The notes under the pieces: model-generated
Told to the model about the DNA's origin: nothing
Databases searched by the model: none
The model's input: the letters and a program-made list of their open reading frames with translations, nothing else
Assembly: GCA_002314935.1 (NCBI GenBank)
Contig: DCHW01000063.1
Location: 1 to 61,701, forward strand
Origin: Clostridiales bacterium UBA1742
GTDB taxonomy: Bacteria; Bacillota; Clostridia; TANB77; CAG-508
DNA length: 61,701 nucleotides
Direction of reading: 5' to 3'
Program-made: the position numbers and the translations under genes
Part shown: one piece after another, positions 47,623 through 56,730 of the stretch
Layout: each line of letters begins with the position of its first letter
How positions within the stretch are numbered: the first letter of the stretch is position 1

Positions 47623-48234
47623 ATGAATTACGAAGAATATATGAGAAGTGTATTAGGATATTCAACTTGTGGATGTGGAAATATTTATAATAATACTTAT
47701 GACTATGGATATGATTTAAATCAAGATTTTAATTTTAATCCGTCAGTGCCAACAAATCAAATTAGTCGTCAAAATACTAATTTTAATTTAACAGATTTTT
47801 ATCCAGAAACATACAAAATGCTTAATCCAATGGTATGCAAAGTGTGTGAGAAAAACCTAAATAAAGAAATGACAAGTAATCTATTAGAAGAAATGACTAA
47901 TGAAATTTACAATAATTTTGAATCAAATGATAGATTAGAACAAAATCAAAAGCAAATACTAAAGAATGGAGATGTAAGAAATCCAAATGTAAAAGAACCA
48001 GAAAATATAAGTGAAACAAGACATAGAAATTATTTGTTAAGAGATTTAATAAAAATACTAATTTTAAATAATTGGAAAACCAATTTACAAATGCCTGTAG
48101 AAATGTCAATACATTATAACAATGGAAACCCTTACTATCTAAATAATCAGATGTTTCAACACCAAATGCAAGCAAGACCGATATACAATACTAGAAATTA
48201 TCAAAATTCAAATTTTAGACCAAGATATTTTTAG
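47623..48234 (+). CDS. Asn/Tyr-rich protein, possible spore coat component
   Basis: 203 residues, rich in Asn, Tyr, Gln and Met. It has CGCG near residue 18, FYPETYKMLNPMVCKVC (about 65-82), an HRNYLLRDLIKILILNNW helix and a tail YYLNNQMFQHQMQARP. Composition and the PETYKxLNPMV motif resemble clostridial coat-like proteins; not certain. Its own promoter and ribosome site lie in the preceding hairpin. Confidence 0.75.
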   Translation: MNYEEYMRSVLGYSTCGCGNIYNNTYDYGYDLNQDFNFNPSVPTNQISRQNTNFNLTDFYPETYKMLNPMVCKVCEKNLNKEMTSNLLEEMTNEIYNNFESNDRLEQNQKQILKNGDVRNPNVKEPENISETRHRNYLLRDLIKILILNNWKTNLQMPVEMSIHYNNGNPYYLNNQMFQHQMQARPIYNTRNYQNSNFRPRYF

Positions 48235-48250
48235 TATTTTGAATAAATAT

Positions 48251-48289
48251 ATAACTCCCGTATATAATTATATATAGGAGTTGTTTTTA
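48251..48289 (+). promoter_or_regulatory. hairpin with promoter box and Shine-Dalgarno before the YtvI-like gene
   Basis: AACTCC pairs with GGAGTT, the latter being the ribosome site of TTG 48291; the loop contains TATAAT (48263) within a TATATAATTATATA palindrome and a T run follows. Also serves as terminator of the previous gene. Confidence 0.6.
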
Positions 48290-48290
48290 T

Positions 48291-49379
48291 TTGGTAAATG
48301 ATATTTCTTATTTTTCTAAAGTTTTAAAAAAATTAATTTTTTTTATTATTACATTAATAGCAATTTTTTTATGTTTAAAATTAGCAATTTTTTACATACC
48401 ATTTTTAATTGGTTTTATTATTTCATTATTAATAGAACCTTTAATAAAATTTATTAAAAAAAAGACAGGCCTGACAAGAAAGGTTAGTTCAATAATGGTA
48501 TTGATGTTAATTTTTGCAATAATAATTGGTCTAATAATTTGGGGTAGTTTCAGTCTAATAACAGAAACTACCAATTTATTGCAAGGATTAAATGTTTATA
48601 TAGAAAAAATATATTCAATATTTAACAACCTAATTAATAATATAAAATTTAAAATACCAGAAGAAGTTTTTGTTATAATTACTAATTCTACAGAAAACAT
48701 ATTAAATTTGGTTACAAACTATATTTCAAACTATTTAAGCAAAATATTACAAGGGATTACATTAGTGCCAATAATAGGAATATATGTAATTATAACTATT
48801 CTTTCAACTTATTTTATTTGTTCTGATAAGATATATATATTAGATCAATTAGAACACCATTTTCCTAAAAAATGGTTTAAAAAATTTGTTGTTAAATTAA
48901 ATAAAATAATTTATGTATTAGGTAATTATTTAAAGGCAGAGGCAACTATTATTTTTATTTCGTTTATAGAGGTGTTACTTGGGTTATATATTTTTAAATG
49001 GAGTGGTTTGAATATTGAATATCCTTTATTAGCTGCAATTGGGATAGCTTTTGTAGATGCATTGCCAATTTTGGGTTCTGGAACAGTAATGCTGCCTTGG
49101 GCAATTTGGGCAGGAGTTAATGGTGATATAAAATTTGCAATTGCAATGATTATTTTATATATAATAGTGTTAATAGTACGTCAAATATTAGAACCTAAAA
49201 TTGTGAGCAACAAAATAGGTGTACATCCAATTTTTACATTAATTGCAATGTATACAGGGTTTAGAGTTTCAGGAATAATTGGATTATTTATAGGACCTAT
49301 TATATTAATTATTTTAACAAATGTTTTTGAAAATTTAATTGATAATGGGATTGTAAAAAGTATATTTGAAAAGAAGTAA
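48291..49379 (+). CDS. YtvI-like sporulation permease (AI-2E transporter family)
   Basis: 362 residues with about eight membrane helices (AI-2E_transport fold): two hairpins at the start (15-80), a central amphipathic domain (95-150), and conserved DALPILGSGTVMLPWAIW and ILEPKIVSNKIGVHPIF. This pattern with the EPKIV and LP.LG.G motifs is that of YtvI, an integral sporulation protein. TTG start is supported by GGAG 10 nt upstream. Confidence 0.85.
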   Translation: MVNDISYFSKVLKKLIFFIITLIAIFLCLKLAIFYIPFLIGFIISLLIEPLIKFIKKKTGLTRKVSSIMVLMLIFAIIIGLIIWGSFSLITETTNLLQGLNVYIEKIYSIFNNLINNIKFKIPEEVFVIITNSTENILNLVTNYISNYLSKILQGITLVPIIGIYVIITILSTYFICSDKIYILDQLEHHFPKKWFKKFVVKLNKIIYVLGNYLKAEATIIFISFIEVLLGLYIFKWSGLNIEYPLLAAIGIAFVDALPILGSGTVMLPWAIWAGVNGDIKFAIAMIILYIIVLIVRQILEPKIVSNKIGVHPIFTLIAMYTGFRVSGIIGLFIGPIILIILTNVFENLIDNGIVKSIFEKK

Positions 49380-49381
49380 AA

Positions 49382-49410
49382 TTGAATTAATTTACATAAT
49401 GTGATATAAT
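49382..49410 (+). promoter_or_regulatory. promoter of the 96-residue gene
   Basis: TTGAAT 49382 and TATAAT 49405, spacer 17 bp. A small hairpin (49418-49444) follows in the leader. Confidence 0.6.
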
Positions 49411-49469
49411 TAAAGTATCGAGAGCGTCTTTAGATGCATTTCGAAATAAAAAGAAAGGAGTGTGTTAAA

Positions 49470-49760
49470 ATGAACGCACTCGGAGAAAAAATTTTTAAAA
49501 TAGGTTGCGATTTGATTGCAACCTATGTAGAACTCTCTGTTGAAGAGACTAGAAAGGAGGAAGTGGGCAAATGGATTAAGGCTTTTGAAGCCGACATTTA
49601 TTCAGCTGATAATAAGAAAACGGTGCCGGTAACGGCAATAAACCGGTTTCAGGTTACCCCTCTTCCGGAGGAGGTGACAAGGTTCCTATCAATTTCAGGT
49701 TATAACCTGAAATTGATAGGAGAGGGTAGCAATGCCCAATATTACCTCCTTCTTAAATAA
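49470..49760 (+). CDS. foreign-looking protein of unknown function with one in-frame CGG arginine
   Basis: 96 residues, soluble, starting MNALGEKIFKIGCDLIATYV. ATG 49470 follows AAAGGAGTG. Much richer in GC-ending codons (GAG, GCC, ACG, CCG, CTC) than its surroundings, and codon 59 is CGG (49644) read as Arg in AINRFQVTP. The sequence contains a 36-nt perfect palindrome. No family recognised; probably acquired. Confidence 0.72.
   Translation: MNALGEKIFKIGCDLIATYVELSVEETRKEEVGKWIKAFEADIYSADNKKTVPVTAINRFQVTPLPEEVTRFLSISGYNLKLIGEGSNAQYYLLLK
49685..49720. repeat. 36-nt perfect palindrome within a coding region
   Basis: The 18-nt half starting CCTATCAATTTCAGG is followed immediately by its exact reverse complement. 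It encodes LSISGYNLKLIG in the 96-residue gene. Confidence 0.9.
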
Positions 49761-49766
49761 AACTTT

Positions 49767-49800
49767 CCCCCTGTTGGAGTTTTTCAACAAGGGGGTTTTA
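49767..49800 (+). terminator. terminator of the 96-residue gene
   Basis: CCCCCTGTTG pairs with CAACAAGGGGG around GAGTTTTT, followed by T's. Confidence 0.88.
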
Positions 49801-49812
49801 TTGTACAAAATT

Positions 49813-50352
49813 TTATAATAAATTAAAGGTTGGAACATAGGTATCAGTTGGTGGATATACATATATATCTTCTGATGGTTTAGTTGTTTGCTTTATGTTT
49901 GTTATTTTTATAATAGGTATTTCTCCGTTATAATTTCCTTTTTCTATTTTTCCGGTTATTTCTACCCAAGTATCATTTGCAAATTCTTTTGCATTTTTAC
50001 AATCACATAAAAATCCAACAATTAATGTTTCCATATTAGAATTTATTATCATATCTCTTGCAAGTACAAATTCTGTATCTTTAAAATCATCTAATCTAAA
50101 AACATATCCTGTGAAGCATATTTCATTTCCAATATATTCATCTAAATTATCATGAACTGATTTTAAAACATTTGTATAATTCTGAGATTCTATATATGAG
50201 ATGTTACTTTGATTTTTATCAGTTACTTTAAAATTTGATTTATATATATTAAAAACAGTAATCAAGAAATAAATTGTGATAATAAAACCTATAAAAATAA
50301 ATATAACTTTTGTTAATTTTTTTTTATTTACTTTAAAATTTAAAATAAACAT
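49813..50352 (-). CDS. membrane-anchored DUF1980/YcgQ C-terminal-like protein
   Basis: 179 residues: an N-terminal membrane helix (about 13-33), then an OB-like domain with CFTGYVFRLDDFKDTEFVLARDM, FLCDCKNA and WVEITGKI, resembling the C-terminal part of the YcgQ/TIGR03943 family. Those proteins usually occur with the YcgR-type permease, which is absent here. Function unknown. Confidence 0.72.
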   Translation of the reverse strand: MFILNFKVNKKKLTKVIFIFIGFIITIYFLITVFNIYKSNFKVTDKNQSNISYIESQNYTNVLKSVHDNLDEYIGNEICFTGYVFRLDDFKDTEFVLARDMIINSNMETLIVGFLCDCKNAKEFANDTWVEITGKIEKGNYNGEIPIIKITNIKQTTKPSEDIYVYPPTDTYVPTFNLL

Positions 50353-50458
50353 TTAAATCAATTCCTTTCAAAACAAATTTAGTAAATTGTATGTTTAAAA
50401 CTTGCAATATATGCAACTTCATGATATATTATTTGGCGTAAGAAAGAAGGAATAAAAC

Positions 50459-53203
50459 ATGGGAATTTTTAACAAAATATTTGGTTCATATAGCGAAAAA
50501 GAAGTAAGAAGAGTAATGCCTTTAGTAGAAAAAATAAATAATTTAGAACCTGAAATTTCAAAATTAAATGATAAAGAATTAAAGAACAAAACTGAAGAAT
50601 TTAAAAAACGTTTAGCAGACGGAGAAACATTAGATAATATTTTGCCAGAAGCATTTGCTGTAGTAAGAGAAGCTTCAAAAAGAGTTTTAGGAATGAGACA
50701 TTTTGATGTTCAATTAATAGGAGGTATTATACTTCATCAAGGAAGAATTTCAGAAATGAAAACAGGTGAAGGTAAAACATTAGTAGCAACACTTCCGGTA
50801 TATTTAAATGCACTTACAGGAAAAGGAGTTCATGTTGTTACAGTTAACGATTACCTTGCAAAAAGAGACAGTGAATGGATGGGAAAACTTTATAAATTTT
50901 TAGGTTTATCTGTTGGATTAGTAATTGCAGGTATGAATAATGTACAAAAGCAAGCTGCATATGCTGCTGATATAACATACGGAACAAATAATGAATATGG
51001 CTTTGATTATTTAAGAGATAATATGGTTATATATAAAAATCAAATGGTTCAAAGGCCATTAAATTATGCAATAGTTGATGAGATAGACAGTATTTTAATT
51101 GATGAGGCACGTACGCCGTTAATTATATCTGGTAGTGCTGCAGAATCTTCTAGTCTATATTCTAAAGCAGATGATTTTGTAAAAAGATTAAATGCTAAAG
51201 TAATTGTAGAAGAAGATGTTAAAGACTTTGATCAAGCTGAAGACAACGAAAAATATGATTATATAGTTGACTTAAAAGCAAAATCTGCATCACTAACAGC
51301 AAAGGGTATAAAAAAAGCAGAAGATTATTTCAAATTAGAAAACTTAAACGATTTAGATAATTCTGAAGTTGTTCATCATATTAATCAAGCATTACATGCA
51401 CACGGAATAATGAAAAAGGATATTGATTATATAGTAAAAGATGGAGAAGTTTTAATTGTAGATGAATTTACTGGAAGAATTATGTATGGAAGAAGATATA
51501 ATAATGGATTACATCAAGCAATTGAAGCAAAAGAACATGTAAAAATTGCAAATGAATCAAAAACACTTGCCACAATTACATTTCAAAATTATTTTAGAAT
51601 GTACGAAAAACTTGCTGGTATGACTGGTACTGCAATGACAGAAGAATCAGAATTTAGAGAGATATATAACTTGGATGTTATTTCTATACCAACAAATAAG
51701 CCAATGGTTAGAAAAGATAATAATGATGTAATATATAAAAATGAAAGAGCTAAGTTCAATGCTGTAGTAGAAGATATAAAAGAAAGCTATAAAAAAGGAC
51801 AACCAGTTTTAGTTGGTACTGTTTCAATTGAAAAATCTGAAAAATTAAGTAGTATATTAAAACGTGAAGGAATTAAACACGAAGTATTAAATGCTAAATA
51901 TCACGAAAAAGAAGCTGCTATTATTGCTCAAGCAGGTAAATTTGGTCAAGTAACAATTGCTACTAACATGGCTGGACGTGGTACTGATATTATGCTTGGT
52001 GGAAATAGTGAATTTTTAGCAAAACAAGAAATGAAAAAACAAGGATATACTGATGAACTAATTGAGCAATCAACTACTCATAACGATACTGATGATGAAG
52101 AAGTATTAAATGCAAGGAAAACTTTTGCTGAATATGAGAAAAAATTTGATAATAAAATTAAAGAAGAAAAAGAAAAAGTAATTGCAGCAGGTGGTTTAAA
52201 AATAATTGGTACAGAAAGACATGAATCAAGAAGAATTGACAACCAATTACGTGGTCGTAGTGGACGTCAAGGAGATATAGGAGAATCAAGATTTTATATA
52301 GCACTTGATGATGATTTAATGAAAATATTTGGTGGAGATATGGTTACTAGAGTATATAACTCATTAGGTGCTGATGAAAATATTCCTTTACAAATGGGAT
52401 TGCTAACTAAAACTGTTGAATCAGCGCAAAGAAGAGTTGAAGGAAAACACTTTAGTATAAGAAAGCATGTATTACAATATGATGATGTTATGAATACCCA
52501 AAGAGAAATTATATACAAGCAAAGAAGAGAAGTTCTAGATGGCGAAAATATGAAAGACAAAATTGCCAATATGATGGATAGTGTTGTTGAAGAACTTGTA
52601 AGTGAGCATATAGAAGATAATGGAATTAATAAAGAAGGACTATTACAAGAAATAAAAGCAAATTTAGGAATAGCTGATTATAATTTTGATACAGATAATG
52701 AAGTTGAAGTTATAGAAAAATTAAAAGAAAGAGTTCATCAAAAATATTCTGAAAAGGAAAAAGAAATTGGAGATGAACAAATCAGAGAACTTGAGAGAGT
52801 TGTTTTATTAAAAATTGTTGATCAAAAATGGATGGATCATATTGACGCAATGGATGAGTTAAAAGATGGAATTGGACTACGTGCTTATGGTCAAAAAGAT
52901 CCTGTTGTTATGTATAGAATAGAAGGATTTGATATGTTTGATCAAATGGTAAATGATATAAAGAAAGATGTTGTTAAAATTTTATTAAATGTAAATAAAG
53001 TTGAAAATCTTCAAAGAAAAGAAACTGTAAAAATTACAAAACAAGGATTACAACAAGCAATTGAAACTTTGAAAAACTCTACTCCAAAAGATAATAAAGA
53101 AGTAACACATACACCTATAGTAAATGATGAACCAAAAGTTGGAAGAAATGACTTGTGCCCATGTGGCTCAAATAAGAAGTATAAAAACTGTTGTGGCAGA
53201 TAG
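50459..53203 (+). CDS. secA: preprotein translocase ATPase
   Basis: 914 residues. RISEMKTGEGKTLVATLP (Walker A), VDEIDSILIDEARTPLI (DEAD), helicase half with TNMAGRGTDI, the scaffold and wing (YDDVMNTQREIIYKQRREV), and the C-terminal zinc SEC-C motif DLCPCGSNKKYKNCCG. It drives Sec export. ATG follows GAAGGAATAAAAC. Confidence 0.98.
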   Translation: MGIFNKIFGSYSEKEVRRVMPLVEKINNLEPEISKLNDKELKNKTEEFKKRLADGETLDNILPEAFAVVREASKRVLGMRHFDVQLIGGIILHQGRISEMKTGEGKTLVATLPVYLNALTGKGVHVVTVNDYLAKRDSEWMGKLYKFLGLSVGLVIAGMNNVQKQAAYAADITYGTNNEYGFDYLRDNMVIYKNQMVQRPLNYAIVDEIDSILIDEARTPLIISGSAAESSSLYSKADDFVKRLNAKVIVEEDVKDFDQAEDNEKYDYIVDLKAKSASLTAKGIKKAEDYFKLENLNDLDNSEVVHHINQALHAHGIMKKDIDYIVKDGEVLIVDEFTGRIMYGRRYNNGLHQAIEAKEHVKIANESKTLATITFQNYFRMYEKLAGMTGTAMTEESEFREIYNLDVISIPTNKPMVRKDNNDVIYKNERAKFNAVVEDIKESYKKGQPVLVGTVSIEKSEKLSSILKREGIKHEVLNAKYHEKEAAIIAQAGKFGQVTIATNMAGRGTDIMLGGNSEFLAKQEMKKQGYTDELIEQSTTHNDTDDEEVLNARKTFAEYEKKFDNKIKEEKEKVIAAGGLKIIGTERHESRRIDNQLRGRSGRQGDIGESRFYIALDDDLMKIFGGDMVTRVYNSLGADENIPLQMGLLTKTVESAQRRVEGKHFSIRKHVLQYDDVMNTQREIIYKQRREVLDGENMKDKIANMMDSVVEELVSEHIEDNGINKEGLLQEIKANLGIADYNFDTDNEVEVIEKLKERVHQKYSEKEKEIGDEQIRELERVVLLKIVDQKWMDHIDAMDELKDGIGLRAYGQKDPVVMYRIEGFDMFDQMVNDIKKDVVKILLNVNKVENLQRKETVKITKQGLQQAIETLKNSTPKDNKEVTHTPIVNDEPKVGRNDLCPCGSNKKYKNCCGR

Positions 53204-53208
53204 CTCAC

Positions 53209-53243
53209 AAACCCGCGTAAATAAAGGCTTTGCGTGGGTTTTT
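53209..53243 (+). terminator. terminator of secA
   Basis: AAACCCGCGTAAA against TTTGCGTGGGTTT with T run. Confidence 0.88.
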
Positions 53244-53352
53244 ATATGTTTTTAAAATTTCAATTTATTAAAAAAATAGCATTTATATACAGTTTAGATA
53301 TAGTTTTTTTATGATATAATTGATATATATAATTGTAAAGGAGAAATTTTAA

Positions 53353-54111
53353 GTGAATAAGGATATGTATTCAATGATATTTAAAAGAAAATCATTTCAT
53401 TTATTTAGAAATATTGGTAATGAACATATCACTGAAGATGAATTAAAGGATATAGAAAATAAATTTAATAAATTAATACCATTAGTAGAGGATATTAAAG
53501 TTAAAATAAAAATAATTAAAGATTCAAAAAACTGTAAACGAGGACAAGAATATTGCATATTGTTTTATTCAGAAAAAAAAGATAATTATCTTCAAAATAT
53601 TGGATATCTTGGCGAACAATTAGATCTTTATCTTGTATCAAAAAACATAGGAACATTATGGTTTGGTATTGGCAAGGTGGAAGAAAGCAAATTAGATGGA
53701 TTAGATTTTGTTATAATGATTGCAATAGCAAAAGTAGATTCAGAATTAAAGTTTAGAAAAGATATGTATAAAAGTAAAAGAAAAGAACTTAATGAAATAT
53801 GGAATGGAAATTATTATTTAGATGTGGCTAATATAGTAAGATTTGCTCCAAGTGCTTGTAATACGCAACCATGGTTTGTAGAATCTTCTGAAAAAGAGCT
53901 TAAAGTTTATAGATATAAAAAAACTGGAAAAAGAGGAATAATGCCTATAGATATGGTTAAATATTATAATCAGATTGATATTGGAATTTTCTTGTATTTT
54001 TTAGAATTATATTTAAACAAAAATAATATTAAATATGAAAGAACTTTATATGTAGAAGAAAATGTTGATAATGAGAAGAACTTAACTGCAATATATAAAA
54101 TAAATTCATAA
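53353..54111 (+). CDS. nitroreductase-family protein
   Basis: 252 residues, GTG start after AAAGGAG. KRKSFHLFRN at the start is the FMN-phosphate region and VRFAPSACNTQPWFVE is the conserved nitroreductase signature, located in the second half as in the putative TM-nitroreductase subgroup. Substrate unknown. Confidence 0.85.
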   Translation: MNKDMYSMIFKRKSFHLFRNIGNEHITEDELKDIENKFNKLIPLVEDIKVKIKIIKDSKNCKRGQEYCILFYSEKKDNYLQNIGYLGEQLDLYLVSKNIGTLWFGIGKVEESKLDGLDFVIMIAIAKVDSELKFRKDMYKSKRKELNEIWNGNYYLDVANIVRFAPSACNTQPWFVESSEKELKVYRYKKTGKRGIMPIDMVKYYNQIDIGIFLYFLELYLNKNNIKYERTLYVEENVDNEKNLTAIYKINS

Positions 54112-54135
54112 ATTACAATTTTTCTATAAAATTTT

Positions 54136-54160
54136 AATACTTGCTTGAAGTATTATTTTA
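54136..54160 (+). terminator. small terminator after the nitroreductase gene
   Basis: AATACTT and AAGTATT around GCTTG, followed by ATTTTA. Confidence 0.5.
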
Positions 54161-54215
54161 TACTTTATATAATGCTATTGATGACGTCATTAAATAATTA
54201 TAACGGAGGAATTAG

Positions 54216-54677
54216 ATGAATATTGAAGTAAAAAGTATTGGACACATAGAAACAAATGATACTTATAAAATTGTAATTGATAAGGAATATATAAAAGGAT
54301 TAAAGGGTTTAAGTGAATTTAAATATATTAATGTATTATTTTATTTTCATAAAATTCAAAATAATTGTACTTTAACAGAAATCAAGCCATATAAGAAGGG
54401 TCCAGAAGAGTTAGGAGTGTTTGCTACAAGAACACCTAATAGGCAAAATAAAATAGGACAAGAAACTGTATATGTAATTAATATTGATGAAGAAAAAGGA
54501 ATTATTGAAGTACCATATATTGATGCATTTGATGGTACACCAGTATTAGATATAAAACCATATACACCGAGTATTGATAGAGTAGAAAATGTAGAGGTTC
54601 CTGTTTGGTGTAAAGATTGGCCTGATTGTTATGAAAAAAGTGGAGATTTTGATTGGAGTAATGTTTTTAATTTTTAA
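54216..54677 (+). CDS. tRNA N6-methyltransferase TrmO-like (YaeB/TsaA)
   Basis: 153 residues. GVFATRTPNRQNKIGQETV and YIDAFDGTPVLDIKPY are the UPF0066/TrmO signatures; SIDRVENVEVPVWCKDW ends it. The family methylates t6A37 in tRNA-Thr. Relevant as an anticodon-loop modifier near recoded genes, but it is common in bacteria. Ribosome site CGGAGGAAT. Confidence 0.9.
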   Translation: MNIEVKSIGHIETNDTYKIVIDKEYIKGLKGLSEFKYINVLFYFHKIQNNCTLTEIKPYKKGPEELGVFATRTPNRQNKIGQETVYVINIDEEKGIIEVPYIDAFDGTPVLDIKPYTPSIDRVENVEVPVWCKDWPDCYEKSGDFDWSNVFNF

Positions 54678-54686
54678 GGAGGATAT

Positions 54687-55220
54687 ATGTTAAAAGATTA
54701 TATAAATAATAAGCCTACTATAGAAAGTGAAAGATTAGTTATTAGGCCTTTAAAAGATAAAGATGTTGAAGATTTGAGAGAATGGACATCTGATAAAAGC
54801 ATTTATAAATATTGGGGGAAAAATCCTGGAAAGACGGATTTAAAACCAGAATTATTATTAGATAAAAAAGAAAAACCAAGTAAAAGTTTTCATTTATATA
54901 TAGAGTATAAAGAAAATAAAAAAGTAATTGGAGATATTTATATCTATTTAATTGAAAAAGATAAAAAAGCAAAAGTAGCAATTAGATTAAATAAAAATTA
55001 TCATAATAATGGTATAGGAACAGAAACAGTTAAATCAATGATAAAGTGGTGCTTTGAAAATACAGAACTTGAAGTAATATGGTCAGATGTTGATCAAAAT
55101 AATATTTCTTCAATAAAGTTATTGGAAAAATGTGGTTTTAATAGAACAAAAGAAATAGAAAATGGTAAGATGGTTTCTACTATATGTGATATATATATAT
55201 ATGAATTAAAAAAACAATAA
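54687..55220 (+). CDS. GNAT acetyltransferase (RimJ/RimL type)
   Basis: 177 residues. ESERLVIRPLKDKDVEDLREW, the acetyl-CoA loop region RLNKNYHNNGIGTETVKSM and NISSIKLLEKCGF are typical. Substrate unknown. Begins 9 nt after the TrmO gene. Confidence 0.9.
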   Translation: MLKDYINNKPTIESERLVIRPLKDKDVEDLREWTSDKSIYKYWGKNPGKTDLKPELLLDKKEKPSKSFHLYIEYKENKKVIGDIYIYLIEKDKKAKVAIRLNKNYHNNGIGTETVKSMIKWCFENTELEVIWSDVDQNNISSIKLLEKCGFNRTKEIENGKMVSTICDIYIYELKKQ

Positions 55221-55362
55221 TAAAATATTAACACAATGTAATATCTAAAATTAGCTATTAAACCATCATTTTTTAGATACAGTATTAGATACTATTTGAG
55301 AGAGATAAAAAAATGACCAGAGCCCAATTTAGAAAAAAATCAATTTATTTGAAAAAATAAGC

Positions 55363-55404
55363 AAAATATTACTGTTTTTATATAAAATATTACTCGTTTT
55401 ATAT
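55363..55404 (+). repeat. tandem repeat, two units of 21 nt
   Basis: AAAATATTACTGTTTTTATAT followed by a copy with two changes. Confidence 0.75.
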
Positions 55405-55416
55405 AAAAATTAAAAT

Positions 55417-55467
55417 TTCCGCCCATGTGGCTCAGGTAAAAAGTACAAGAACTGCTGCGGGAAATAG
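55417..55467 (+). pseudogene. SEC-C motif remnant 1
   Basis: Encodes FRPCGSGKKYKNCCGK and stop, the zinc-binding end of SecA or YchJ-type proteins, with no start or body. The bases GGGAAATAGCGATAAAATAA after it recur at 56653-56672. It is GC-richer than its surroundings. Confidence 0.7.
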
Positions 55468-55527
55468 CGATAAAATAAGGGGTTACGTAGACTTATAAAA
55501 TTCAAAAAATGGAAGAAAAATACCATT

Positions 55528-55566
55528 AGATACGATTTTTTAATACTAAAATCGTATCTTTTTTTA
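55528..55566 (+). terminator. terminator behind SEC-C remnant 1
   Basis: AGATACGATTT pairs with AAATCGTATCT, then T's. Confidence 0.85.
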
Positions 55567-55609
55567 TTAATATGATATAATATGAATTAATTATTAGGAG
55601 GTATTATTT

Positions 55610-55927
55610 ATGGAATATTGTATGTTAGAAACAGCTAGTGATAATATAGATGAAATAAACGAAATAGCAAAAGAATTGTTAGATAAAAAATTAGTTGCAA
55701 GTTGTCATATTATAGAAAGTAATAGTAATTGGAATTGGAATAATGAAAGAGAAGAAGCAAAAGAATATTTACTTCAAATGAAAACTAAAAATAACTGTTT
55801 AAAAGAAATATATACACTAATAAAAAACAAACATAGCTATGAATGCTTTGAATTTGCAATATATAATTTTACGAGTGTAAATGAAGAATATTTAAATTGG
55901 ATTGAAAAGGAAGTAAAAAATGGATGA
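55610..55927 (+). CDS. cutA: CutA-family divalent-cation tolerance protein
   Basis: 105 residues. KLVASCHIIESNSNWNWN and EYLLQMKTK match CutA1, although the typical GCVN/SxY residues are altered; the C-terminal W-containing helix YLNWIEKEV is present. Trimeric cytosolic protein of unclear role. AGGAGGTATT ribosome site. Confidence 0.87.
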   Translation: MEYCMLETASDNIDEINEIAKELLDKKLVASCHIIESNSNWNWNNEREEAKEYLLQMKTKNNCLKEIYTLIKNKHSYECFEFAIYNFTSVNEEYLNWIEKEVKNG

Positions 55928-56333
55928 ATATAGATTAAAACATTCTTTAGCAGTTGCTAGGAAAATGGTAGAAATAGCAAAGGAAAAAGAATTGAGTGAT
56001 GACGACATTAACGATTGTTTTGTTATAGGTTTTAATCATGATATTGGTTATGAATTTGCTATTAATAATATAGAACATAATATAGTAGGTGGAGAGATTT
56101 TAAAAAAATCTAATTTTAAATATTGGAAAGAAATATACTTTCATGGAGAGGTAAATATTGAATACAAGTCTTTATTTTTAGATATTTTGAATCAAGCAGA
56201 TATGCAAATAGATAGGCAAGGAAATGATGTTGGATATGATAGAAGATTGGAAGATATAAAGAATAGATATGGTGAAAATTCTATAGTATATTCTAAATGT
56301 CATATATTAGTAGAAAAAATAAGGAGATTATAA
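55920..56333 (+). CDS. HD-domain phosphohydrolase-like protein
   Basis: 137 residues, overlapping cutA by 8 nt. KHSLAVARKMVEIA supplies the first His and FNHDIGYEF the HD pair; further metal ligands in HNIVGGEIL and NQADMQ. Small HD proteins hydrolyse nucleotides or act as uncharacterised hydrolases. Function unknown. Confidence 0.85.
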   Translation: MDEYRLKHSLAVARKMVEIAKEKELSDDDINDCFVIGFNHDIGYEFAINNIEHNIVGGEILKKSNFKYWKEIYFHGEVNIEYKSLFLDILNQADMQIDRQGNDVGYDRRLEDIKNRYGENSIVYSKCHILVEKIRRL

Positions 56334-56334
56334 T

Positions 56335-56394
56335 ATGTTTTTGAAAATTGAAAATATAATTGCATTAATAGCATCATTATTGATGGTTTATTAG
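56335..56394 (+). CDS. very short membrane peptide or broken gene
   Basis: ATG 56335 with AAGGAG opens a 19-residue hydrophobic peptide ending LLMVY. Immediately after, another frame reads DGLLGYIKRKKEDVIYSN to a stop near 56453. A one-base backward shift would join them into a small membrane protein, but there is no CGG here, so this looks like an ordinary broken gene or a chance overlap. Confidence 0.35.
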   Translation: MFLKIENIIALIASLLMVY

Positions 56395-56537
56395 GGTATA
56401 TTAAAAGAAAAAAAGAAGATGTTATATATTCAAATTGTTCAAATAAAAATTAGATACTGATAATTATTTTAAAATAAAAATAGATACGAATTTAGATACG
56501 TTTTAAAATTTGTGTGCCGTGCCAAGCGGAAGTTTGA

Positions 56538-56660
56538 ACGTTCCAGGCTGAACCAAGACGAAGTTTGTCAAAGAATAAACAAGAAAAGAAGAACGAAGAT
56601 GAAACTTTCAAATTACCATGTGGAAGTGGTAAAAAGTATAAGGTATGTTGTGGGAAATAG
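56538..56660 (+). pseudogene. SEC-C motif remnant 2
   Basis: Open only from an in-frame TGA at 56535; encodes NKQEKKNEDETFKLPCGSGK and KYKVCCGK before TAG. No start codon or upstream domain. The terminal 20 nt match remnant 1, and both are followed about 65 nt later by a terminator, so both look like 3' ends of lost genes. Confidence 0.65.
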
Positions 56661-56730
56661 CGATAAAATAAGGCTTTGTGAAGATATTAAATTTAAAAAG
56701 ATGAAAAAATTGTAATTAGATAAGTTTTTT

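Larger units (their letters stand above)
55221..55609 (+). other. intergenic region with gene remnant
   Basis: 389 nt holding a 21-nt tandem repeat (55363-55404), a SEC-C gene end (55417-55467) and a terminator (55528-55566). An isolated ATG frame at 55312 codes for MTRAQFRKKSIYLKK only. No intact gene. Confidence 0.6.

Noticed and set aside
56335..56453. A further frame break after the HD gene
   Set aside because: Joining needs a -1 change and has no CGG, so it does not belong to the recoding set.
56512..56715. Lys/Arg-rich frame around SEC-C remnant 2
   Set aside because: No ribosome site; the meaningful reading is the other frame with PCGSGKKYKVCCGK. Its in-frame CGG is therefore not counted.
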